From the NCBI GenBank assembly GCA_033720855.1, contig JAWWBR010000126.1, forward strand, positions 1-9,802: a stretch of 9,802 nt of DNA. Direction: 5' to 3'. The DNA comes from SMXQ01 sp033720855. Its GTDB lineage: Bacteria; Pseudomonadota; Alphaproteobacteria; SMXQ01. The position numbers and the translations under genes are program-made. Below are positions 1 to 5,913 of this stretch, one piece after another (the first letter of the stretch is position 1; each line of letters opens with the position of its first letter). The notes under the pieces were generated by a model. It was given only the letters and a program-made list of their open reading frames with translations. It made no database searches and was not told the DNA's origin.

Positions 1-14
1 GCCGCCGCAGGGGC

Positions 15-989
15 TCAGGGAATAAGGATGGTCGAGCCCGTCGTTTTCCGTGCCTCGAGGTCGCGATGGGCCGTCTCGGCCTGTTCGAGGGGATAGCGCT
101 GGTTGATCTCGATCTTGACGGCGCCGCTCGTGACCACGTCGAAAAGGTCTTGGGCGGTCTCGACCAGGTCTTCGCGGGAGGCCGTATAGTGGGCCAGAAC
201 GGGGCGGGTGACGAACAGTGAGCCGCGGCGCATGAGATCGAGTACGGTGAACGCCGGCGCCGGACCCGAAGCGTTGCCGAAACTGACCATCAGGCCAAGC
301 GGGCTGAGGCAGTCGAGCGACCCCTCCCAGGTGTCCTTTCCCACCGAATCGTAGACTACCGGGACACCTTTTCCGTCGGTCAGCTCGCGCACCCGGTCGA
401 CGAAATTCTCCCTTGTGTAGACGATGGGGTGATCACAGCCGTGGGCCTGGGCCAGTTCGGCCTTTTCGTCGCTGGAGACGGTGCCGATCACGGTGGCGCC
501 GAGGTGCTTGGCCCATTGGCAGAAGATCAGGCCAACGCCGCCGGCGGCGGCATGGATCAGCACCGTTTCTCCGGGCTCGATGCGGTGGGTGCGGCGCAAC
601 AGGTAGCGGGTGGTCATACCCTGCAGCATCATCGCCGCGGCTTGCTCGTCGCTGATACCTTCGGGAAGCTTGACCAGGCGCCCCGCGTCCATCACCCGCA
701 AAGCGCAATAGGAGCCGATGCCGCCGCCATAGGCAACCCGGTCTCCGGGCGTCAACTCCGTGACTCCGTCACCCACCGCCTCGACAACGCCGGCGCCCTC
801 GACGCCAAGGGTGTGAGGAAGCTCCGGCAGTTGATAAAGGCCGCTGCGGTGGTAGGTGTCTATGAAGTTCAACCCTATCGCCGTATGGCGGATCAGGGCC
901 TCTCCGGGCCCCGGCGCGCCGACCTCGACCTCGTCGACGGAAAGCGCCTCGGGGCCGCCATAGTCGTGGATGCGAACCGCCTTGGACAT
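15..989 (-). CDS. qor: NADPH:quinone oxidoreductase, QorA type (zinc-independent MDR family)
   Basis: This 324-residue protein is a soluble cytoplasmic medium-chain reductase that should reduce quinones with NADPH, probably by one-electron transfer as described for E. coli Qor (about 327 residues). The N-terminal GroES-like domain carries NFIDTYHRSGLY (residues 41-52), a hallmark of this subfamily. The Rossmann domain has the NADPH-binding loop AAAGGVG (147-153), followed by FCQWAKHLGATVIGT, VVYDSVGKDTWE (211-222) and GLMVSFGNASGP (232-243), all close to E. coli Qor as I remember it. No structural-zinc cysteine cluster is seen. I chose the ATG at 987-989 (MSKAVRIHDYGGPE) because homologues begin there; 36 further upstream in-frame residues are low-complexity and overlap the preceding gene. 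A GAGG lies 8 nt upstream and overlaps the stop of the dienelactone hydrolase gene, so translation is probably coupled. It is the last recognisable gene of the minus-strand operon; only 14 bases follow its stop. The physiological substrate is not known. Confidence 0.93.
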   Translation of the reverse strand: MSKAVRIHDYGGPEALSVDEVEVGAPGPGEALIRHTAIGLNFIDTYHRSGLYQLPELPHTLGVEGAGVVEAVGDGVTELTPGDRVAYGGGIGSYCALRVMDAGRLVKLPEGISDEQAAAMMLQGMTTRYLLRRTHRIEPGETVLIHAAAGGVGLIFCQWAKHLGATVIGTVSSDEKAELAQAHGCDHPIVYTRENFVDRVRELTDGKGVPVVYDSVGKDTWEGSLDCLSPLGLMVSFGNASGPAPAFTVLDLMRRGSLFVTRPVLAHYTASREDLVETAQDLFDVVTSGAVKIEINQRYPLEQAETAHRDLEARKTTGSTILIP

Positions 990-999
990 GGGCAATGCC

Positions 1000-1701
1000 T
1001 CAAGCGAGGTTGGCGCTGAGAAAGGCCTCGGTGCGCTGATTGGCGAGATTGGCCGCGTCGGCATCATAGTTGGCGCCGCCGATGCGGGCGAAGGCATGGT
1101 CGACCCCGGGATAGGAATGGATCGTGACCTTGTCGTTGGGTCCCAACGCGTCCTTGATCTTGGCCTGGGCCTCGGGCGGACAGAACCCGTCAGCTTCCGC
1201 GATATGCAGCATCAACGGGTTGGAGATGTTGCCGGCGTGCTCGAGGGAGTCCTCTATCTGCACCGGATAATAGCCGACCGACGCGTCGCAATCGGTGAAG
1301 CAGGCGGTGGCGTAGGCGAGGCTGCCGCCGAGGCAATAGCCGACCGCCCCGACCTTGCCGCTGCAGCCGTCGAGGCCCCGCAGATGGGCGATGGAGGCGC
1401 CGATATCGCCGACCCCCTTTTCGAAATCGGGCAGGAACGCGTTCATCAGTTCGAAGGCCCGGTTCCATTCCTCTTGGGTTTGGTCGGTCAGCTGCACGCC
1501 GGGTTCGATGCGCCAGAACAGGTCCGGACAGGCGGCGACATAGCCGGCGGCGGCGAACCCGTCGCAGAGGTCGCGCATGACCTTGTTGACGCCGAAGATT
1601 TCCTGGATGACGACAATTCCGGGTGCCGAAGCCGCATCGGGCGTCGCCAGATAGGCCGAAAAGCTTCCACCGTCGGCTGCGTTGATGCTGATGTCAGGCA
1701 T
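1000..1701 (-). CDS. dienelactone hydrolase family protein
   Basis: This is a 233-residue cytoplasmic alpha/beta hydrolase of the dienelactone hydrolase family. The catalytic set is complete: Glu34 in VVIQEIFGVN, nucleophile Cys123 in GYCLGGS (121-127), Asp171 in EADGFCPPEA and His202 in PGVDHAFAR. These positions nearly match those of the Pseudomonas enzyme as I recall it (Glu36, Cys123, Asp171, His202). Family members hydrolyse dienelactones in chloroaromatic breakdown, but most chromosomal paralogues have no proven substrate. No catechol-pathway genes are nearby, so I do not call it clcD. The start ATG at 1699-1701 has a GGGGGA purine tract 5 nt upstream. The gene lies 35 nt after the methyltransferase stop and 10 nt before the quinone oxidoreductase start, consistent with one operon. 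A role on electrophilic lactones or esters is inference from context. Confidence 0.93.
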   Translation of the reverse strand: MPDISINAADGGSFSAYLATPDAASAPGIVVIQEIFGVNKVMRDLCDGFAAAGYVAACPDLFWRIEPGVQLTDQTQEEWNRAFELMNAFLPDFEKGVGDIGASIAHLRGLDGCSGKVGAVGYCLGGSLAYATACFTDCDASVGYYPVQIEDSLEHAGNISNPLMLHIAEADGFCPPEAQAKIKDALGPNDKVTIHSYPGVDHAFARIGGANYDADAANLANQRTEAFLSANLA

Positions 1702-1736
1702 GGTGTCCCCCTGGGATGTATCGTGTTCGGGCAGTT

Positions 1737-2246
1737 TTAAACGCTGGCGCGGACGCCTTCAAGGTAGAGCAATGTGGCCTTGGTCAGGATGCCGCCGCGT
1801 CCCGAGTAGCCGTGCAGCCTGCCGCCGGCGCCGAGCACGCGGTGGCAGGGAATGATGATGGGGATGGGATTTGCGCCGCAGGCCCCGGCCACCGGACGCG
1901 GGGCGCTACGAAGCTTCTTGGCGAGCTCGCCATAGCTCACGGTGGTGCCGTAGGGGATGGCGCGGATCGCCTTCCAGACCCGCTGTTGAAACCTGGTGCC
2001 GGACGTCGCCAGCGGCAGGTCGAAGTCCTTGAGGCGGCCAGCGAAATACGCGTTGATCTGACGCTCCGCCCTGGCCAACAGCCTGGTCGGCCGGGAGGGG
2101 CCGTCTGGCGCTCGCGCCGACCAGTCCAGGCCGGTGATCGCGTCGTTCTCGGCGGAAAGGGTGAGGGCCCCCAGCGGACTATCCATCGTCAGGCGGGAGA
2201 CGGTATCGTCTTCGCCGGGCCGGGCCTTAGCTCTCGGTGAGGGCAT
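1737..2246 (-). CDS. ogt: methylated-DNA--[protein]-cysteine S-methyltransferase (O6-alkylguanine repair, Ogt type)
   Basis: This suicide DNA-repair protein transfers the alkyl group of O6-alkylguanine (and less often O4-alkylthymine) to its own cysteine. The single-domain product of 169 residues has an N-terminal ribonuclease-like domain (SPLGALTLSAEND) and the DNA-binding domain FQQRVWKAIRAIPYGTTVSY. The active-site segment is GANPIPIIIPCHRVLG, with acceptor Cys134; it is preceded by the arginine-finger segment RPVAGACG and followed by GYSGRGGILTK. There is no Ada N-terminal zinc or AraC domain, so it is Ogt-like and not an Ada regulator. An ATG at 2262-2264 would add six residues but has no ribosome-binding site. 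The ATG at 2244-2246 has GGAGGG 8 nt upstream, so I chose it. That start lies inside the 3' end of the upstream yyaL-like gene (20-nt overlap), implying translational coupling. Confidence 0.92.
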   Translation of the reverse strand: MPSPRAKARPGEDDTVSRLTMDSPLGALTLSAENDAITGLDWSARAPDGPSRPTRLLARAERQINAYFAGRLKDFDLPLATSGTRFQQRVWKAIRAIPYGTTVSYGELAKKLRSAPRPVAGACGANPIPIIIPCHRVLGAGGRLHGYSGRGGILTKATLLYLEGVRASV

Positions 2247-4263
2247 CGCGAAGTCCCTCCGCATCGGTCAGGGGGAGAGAGCACACGGGGCCGACGCAGA
2301 CATAGGCCGTGGCCTTGCCGCCCTCTTGCTTCTTGCCATGGGCGGGGTGAGTTTTCGGCAACTCGGCGTCAGGGTCGATCCGCTGCAGGACGAGGTTGGG
2401 TTGCGGCGCGCGCAACGCTGCGGCAAACAACTCTTTGGTCGCCGCATCCTCGGGCGTGCCAATGATCACGGTCTGGGCGGCCCGGTGAAGAAGTTCGGAC
2501 TCGGCGATCATTGTCGCCATCCCGAGCGACTCTTTTTCAAGGGCGCCGGTAAAGGCGCCGATAATCTCTTCCGCGCGCTGGCGGTAGCGTTCCTCCCCGG
2601 TCAACAGCCAAAGCCGGGCGAAGACGCCGACCATCAAACCGTTGCCGGCCGGGGTCGGCCCGTCATGTGCGGACTTTGTGCGGACGATCAAATCGGTGGC
2701 ATCGTCGGCGGTGAAAAAGAACGCGCCATCGCGGTCGCGATAGTGGGCCTCCAAGACCTCGACCCATCCCTCGGCCGCCTCCAGGTAACGGCTTTCGCCT
2801 TCGGTCTGGTAGAGGACAAGCGCCGCCCGGGCCATCGCCGCATAATCGTCCAGGGTCGCGATGGATCCGGTCTGGCCGGCGCGATAGCTGTGGACGAGCC
2901 TCTTCTGCCCATCATCGGCGTCGGCATCGCTTAGCGTCATGGTCGTAGACACGAAATCGAAGGCTTGGACCGCCGCGGCGGTCCAGTCGGGCCGATCGAA
3001 GACCGCGCCGGCCCGCGCCAGGGCGGCGATGGCGAGCCCGTTCCAATCGGCGAGCACCTTGTCGTCGCGCGCCGGGGGGACGCGTTTTTCGCGCAACTCG
3101 AGAAGAACAGCCCGGGCCTGGGCCAGCTTCTGCTCGGTCGCATCGTCTAAAAGTTCTGGATTTCCAAGCCTGTTGAGGATGGTCTTCCCTTCCCAATTGC
3201 CTGCGGGATGGACACCATAGGCTTGCTTGAACGGCTCTGCCGCATCCCCGAGCGCCGCATCCACCTCGGCGGCGGTCCAGACGTAATAGCGGCCTTCCTC
3301 GCCCTCGCTGTCGGCATCGAGCGTGGCGGCGAACGCGCCGTCGGGGGCGGTCATGTCGCGGATCAACCAATCCGCCGTTTCCTTAATACGATCAGAAAAC
3401 AATCGATCGTTGTAGACCGTCCAGGCCTGCAGAAGGACGTCGATCAGTTGCGCATTGTCGTAGAGCATCTTCTCGAAATGGGGCACCAGCCACAACGCGT
3501 CGGTTGCATAGCGCGCATAGCCGCCGCCCAGGTGATCGTAAATGCCGCCTTGGGACATCTGGCGCAGGGTCAGCCTGACCGCCTCACCGAGCTTTGGGTC
3601 GCCGCTCCGGAGATGGGCGCGGAGGACCAGCTTGAGGCCCGGCACGTGGGGGAATTTGGGTGCCCGTCCGATGCCGCCGTGAACGGGGTCGATCTCGCGC
3701 GCAAGCTCTCCGCCGAGACGGATCAGAAAATCGGGGGGGATCTGGTCGCCCGCGGTCGGCGTCGCGGTCCTCTCCAGCGCCGCGCGCATCACCTCGACGT
3801 TCTTGTCGACCATCTCCGCTTTCTCGCGCCACACCTCGGCCACCTTCTTCAGCACGGTGGAGAAGGCGGGGCGGCCATAGCGGGCTTCGGGCGGGAAATA
3901 GGTGCCGCCCCAGAAGGGAGCGCCGTCCGGCGTCAGGAACATGGTAAGCGGCCAACCGCCGTGTTCGCCGAGCAGCGCCAGGGCGGTTTGATAAATGGCG
4001 TCCACGTCGGGCCGTTCTTCGCGGTCCACCTTGATGTTGACGAAGAGCGCGTTCATCAGTTCCGCCGTGGCGGCATCCTCGAAACTTTCGTGGGCCATAA
4101 CATGGCACCAATGACAGGCGGCATAGCCCACCGACAGCAGGATCGGCTTGTTTTCGGCTTTGGCTCGCGCGAAGGTTTCCGGCCTCCAGGGCTGCCAATG
4201 CACCGGGTTGTCGGCATGTTGGAGAAGGTAGGGGCTGGTTTCCTGGCCGAGGACGTTTTCCAT
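2227..4263 (-). CDS. yyaL: thioredoxin-fold DUF255 / YyaL (SSP411, SPATA20) family protein
   Basis: This 678-residue protein belongs to the widespread YyaL/SPATA20 family (B. subtilis YyaL is about 690 residues). The N-terminal thioredoxin-like domain begins with the family signature ETSPYLLQHADNPVHWQPW (8-26) and holds the CxxC motif in CHWCHVM (Cys50, Cys53). It continues with VDREERPDVDAIY (79-91) and GGWPLTMFLTPDG (102-114). The remainder resembles an alpha/alpha six-barrel of the glycosidase or epimerase type, with GGIYDHLGGGYARY (239-252) and PHFEKMLYDNAQL (261-273). The C-terminus carries the conserved CVGPVC pair (Cys656, Cys661). There is no signal peptide, so it is probably cytoplasmic. 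The family's function is not established; redox or carbohydrate-related roles have been proposed from its domains. An in-frame stop lies four codons upstream, making the ATG at 4261-4263 the first possible start, although no good ribosome-binding site is visible. It is the first gene of the four-gene minus-strand operon. Confidence 0.93.
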   Translation of the reverse strand: MENVLGQETSPYLLQHADNPVHWQPWRPETFARAKAENKPILLSVGYAACHWCHVMAHESFEDAATAELMNALFVNIKVDREERPDVDAIYQTALALLGEHGGWPLTMFLTPDGAPFWGGTYFPPEARYGRPAFSTVLKKVAEVWREKAEMVDKNVEVMRAALERTATPTAGDQIPPDFLIRLGGELAREIDPVHGGIGRAPKFPHVPGLKLVLRAHLRSGDPKLGEAVRLTLRQMSQGGIYDHLGGGYARYATDALWLVPHFEKMLYDNAQLIDVLLQAWTVYNDRLFSDRIKETADWLIRDMTAPDGAFAATLDADSEGEEGRYYVWTAAEVDAALGDAAEPFKQAYGVHPAGNWEGKTILNRLGNPELLDDATEQKLAQARAVLLELREKRVPPARDDKVLADWNGLAIAALARAGAVFDRPDWTAAAVQAFDFVSTTMTLSDADADDGQKRLVHSYRAGQTGSIATLDDYAAMARAALVLYQTEGESRYLEAAEGWVEVLEAHYRDRDGAFFFTADDATDLIVRTKSAHDGPTPAGNGLMVGVFARLWLLTGEERYRQRAEEIIGAFTGALEKESLGMATMIAESELLHRAAQTVIIGTPEDAATKELFAAALRAPQPNLVLQRIDPDAELPKTHPAHGKKQEGGKATAYVCVGPVCSLPLTDAEGLRDALTES

Positions 4264-4336
4264 GGGGTCCGATCACGGTGGCTTTGCCGGCGCGACCGGA
4301 ACAGGCTGGCACCGACGCCGGGAAAGATGATAAGCG

Positions 4337-4365
4337 ATTGTCGGTGTGCGCAGTCTGCGGTGCAA
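4337..4365 (-). promoter_or_regulatory. candidate sigma70-like promoter for the yyaL-ogt-dlh-qor operon
   Basis: Read on the minus strand, TTGCAC (4360-4365) is followed after exactly 17 nt by GACAAT (4337-4342), a partial match to TTGACA and TATAAT. It would give a leader of roughly 65 nt before the yyaL-like ATG. The match is weak and rests on pattern alone. It is, however, the best pair I found in the divergent intergenic region 4264-4458. I found no convincing plus-strand promoter for mnmE there. Confidence 0.25.
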
Positions 4366-4413
4366 AGATGTGGCAAACAACCCTAAATTCTTTGGGTATG
4401 TAAGGGGTTGGCG

Positions 4414-4425
4414 CCGAGCGCTCGG
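4414..4425. repeat. 12-bp perfect palindrome in the mnmE leader
   Basis: CCGAGCGCTCGG reads the same on both strands and lies 33 nt upstream of the mnmE ATG, inside the 195-bp divergent intergenic region. It could be an operator half-pair or a short RNA hairpin. Short GC palindromes are common by chance in DNA this GC-rich, and no T-run follows, so it is not a terminator. Confidence 0.25.
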
Positions 4426-4458
4426 ACCGTGCCGGCGACGAAGGCGAAAAGAAATGGC

Positions 4459-5838
4459 ATGACCGAACGGGACACGATTTTCGCCCTGGCCTCGGGCCCG
4501 GGGACGGCGGGGGTCGCGGTGATCCGCATCTCCGGTCCGGCCGCGGGCCCGGCCCTGGAACGGTTGATCCGCCGCCCCTTGCCCAAGCCCCGGGTGGCGA
4601 CCCATGCGCGCCTGTTCGCGCCGGAGGAGGAGGGGGACGCGCCCGGCGGCCTGCCCGTGGACGACGGGCTGGTCCTGTGGTTTCCCGCGCCCCGCAGCTT
4701 CACCGGAGAGGATGTCGCCGAGCTGCATGTGCACGGCGGGCGCGCCACACTGGATGCCGTCGGCCGTGCGTTGGCGGCGGCCGGGCCTTTGCGGCCCGCT
4801 GAAGCGGGAGAATTTACCCGTCGGGCGTTCGAGAACGGGAAGATGGATCTGACCCAGGCCGAAGCACTGGCCGATCTCGTTGCCGCCGAGACCGACGCCC
4901 AGCGCCGCCAGGCCATGGGCCAGCTGATGGGGGCGCTTGGCGCCATTTACGAGGGTTGGCGCGAGAGATTGATCGCCCTAACCGCCGAGATCGAGGCGAC
5001 CATCGATTTCGCCGATGAGGAGCTTCCCGAGGGCCTGCTCGAGGGCGCCTTTCCCGCCCTTGATCGCCTGCGGGAGGAGATCGCCGGACACCTGGCCGAC
5101 GCGCATCGCGGAGAGCGTCTTCGCGCCGGGCTTTCGGCCGTGATCCTGGGCCCCCCGAATGTGGGAAAATCAAGCCTTATCAATTACTTGTCGGGACGTG
5201 AGGCGGCCATCGTCGCGGCCAGCGCGGGCACCACGCGGGACGTGATAGAGGTCCATCTCGACCTTGGCGGCATGCCGGTTACGGTGGCCGACACCGCCGG
5301 CCCGCGCGAGGCGGCGGAAGCGGTGGAAGAAGAGGGGGTGCGCCGGGCCCTGGCCCGCGCCGAAGGCGCGGACTTGAAGATCGTCGTCTTCGATGCGCGA
5401 GATTGGCCCGCCCTCGATTCCGCGACGGAAGCCTTGATCGACGAAAACGCGCTGATTCTGCTCAACAAGTCGGACCTGCACGACCCCTGTCCCGATGGCG
5501 TATCGCTCACGCATATTGACGATCACGGTAAGCAACACACTATATATAGTGTTTCCGTCAGGACCGGTGCGGGCCTCGGCGCGGTGCTCACGGCGCTGGA
5601 GGAGATGGCGCGGGCGAGGCTCGGCCCCGGCATGTCGGCGCCGCTCACCCGTGCCCGGCATCGCGCCGCCCTGGAAGAGACGGTGGCGGCGCTGGGGCGA
5701 ATCGACCGGGCCGAGGCGGTGGAACTCAACGCCGAGGAGCTGCGCATCGCCGCCCGCGCCTTGGGGAGGATCACCGGACGGGTCGATGTCGAAGACATCC
5801 TCGACCGAATTTTTGCGGAATTTTGCATCGGCAAATGA
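4459..5838 (+). CDS. mnmE: tRNA uridine-5-carboxymethylaminomethyl(34) synthesis GTPase MnmE
   Basis: MnmE is the GTPase half of the MnmE-MnmG complex that installs (carboxymethyl)aminomethyl groups on wobble U34 of certain tRNAs. The 459-residue length is normal. The N-terminal tetrahydrofolate-binding domain runs from DTIFALASGPGTAGVAVIRISGP (5-27) through EFTRRAFENGKMDLTQAEAL (118-137). The G domain carries P-loop GPPNVGKS (231-238), switch I TTRD (258-261), DTAG (278-281) and NKSD (336-339). The protein ends in the essential CIGK motif, Cys456. Switch II reads DTAGPREA, with Pro282 where Leu is usual. I chose the ATG at 4459-4461 because MTERDTIFALASG matches family N-termini; an in-frame TTG at 4408 adds 17 unrelated residues. 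The ribosome-binding site is poor (AAGG about 14 nt upstream). Codons 360-364 cross an AT-rich palindrome. It is the first gene of the plus-strand cluster, 75 bp before mnmG. Confidence 0.97.
   Translation: MTERDTIFALASGPGTAGVAVIRISGPAAGPALERLIRRPLPKPRVATHARLFAPEEEGDAPGGLPVDDGLVLWFPAPRSFTGEDVAELHVHGGRATLDAVGRALAAAGPLRPAEAGEFTRRAFENGKMDLTQAEALADLVAAETDAQRRQAMGQLMGALGAIYEGWRERLIALTAEIEATIDFADEELPEGLLEGAFPALDRLREEIAGHLADAHRGERLRAGLSAVILGPPNVGKSSLINYLSGREAAIVAASAGTTRDVIEVHLDLGGMPVTVADTAGPREAAEAVEEEGVRRALARAEGADLKIVVFDARDWPALDSATEALIDENALILLNKSDLHDPCPDGVSLTHIDDHGKQHTIYSVSVRTGAGLGAVLTALEEMARARLGPGMSAPLTRARHRAALEETVAALGRIDRAEAVELNAEELRIAARALGRITGRVDVEDILDRIFAEFCIGK
5537..5552. repeat. AT-rich 16-bp perfect palindrome inside mnmE
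   Basis: ACACTATATATAGTGT is a perfect inverted repeat inside the mnmE coding sequence. It lies between the NKSD motif and the SVRTGAG segment near the G5 loop. It encodes part of Gln-His-Thr-Ile-Tyr-Ser-Val and uses ATA for isoleucine, which is expected to be rare in so GC-rich a genome. The palindrome is certain from the sequence; any function is unknown. Confidence 0.6.
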
Positions 5839-5846
5839 GGCCGAGA

Positions 5847-5862
5847 TGTTTCACGTGAAACA
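5847..5862. promoter_or_regulatory. parS: parS centromere site (perfect palindrome)
   Basis: TGTTTCACGTGAAACA is a perfect 16-bp palindrome and matches the chromosomal parS consensus, the loading site for ParB. It starts 8 nt after the mnmE stop and ends 14 nt before the -35 element of the proposed mnmG promoter. The encoded ParB partner begins about 3.5 kb downstream. ParB loading here would nucleate sliding clamps over this cluster and could also affect mnmG transcription; the second effect is inference. Confidence 0.95.
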
Positions 5863-5876
5863 CTTCGATATTTGCG

Positions 5877-5904
5877 TTGACTGCGGGCGGCCCAAGAGTA
5901 GAGT
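5877..5904 (+). promoter_or_regulatory. candidate sigma70-like promoter of mnmG
   Basis: TTGACT (5877-5882) and TAGAGT (5899-5904) are separated by 16 nt. They match the consensus at 5 of 6 and 4 of 6 positions and fit the TTGAC/TAnnnT form usual in alphaproteobacteria. A start site about 7 nt after the -10 would fall near 5911, just 3 nt before the mnmG ATG, so the transcript would be almost leaderless. This agrees with the lack of a Shine-Dalgarno sequence at mnmG. The promoter would serve mnmG and possibly rsmG-parA-parB. Confidence 0.5.
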
Positions 5905-5913
5905 GTCGCGCCC

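Noticed and set aside
970..1740. Plus-strand open frame of 256 codons opposite the dienelactone hydrolase gene
   Set aside because: The minus strand encodes all four catalytic residues of the hydrolase at family positions, and the plus-strand product is low-complexity.
3208..4386. Long plus-strand open frame of 392 codons opposite the yyaL-like gene
   Set aside because: It is an antisense shadow in GC-rich DNA. The opposite strand encodes a complete, motif-rich YyaL-family protein, and the plus-strand translation shows no recognisable domain and an arginine/glycine-rich composition.
4264..4458. Possible replication origin or riboswitch in the divergent intergenic region
   Set aside because: It is only 195 bp long. 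I saw no DnaA-box cluster or strongly AT-rich unwinding region, and no conserved riboswitch core.
5839..5870. Palindrome after the mnmE stop as a rho-independent terminator
   Set aside because: The inverted repeat is exactly the parS consensus, has no loop and is not followed by a T-run, so it is a ParB site and not a terminator.
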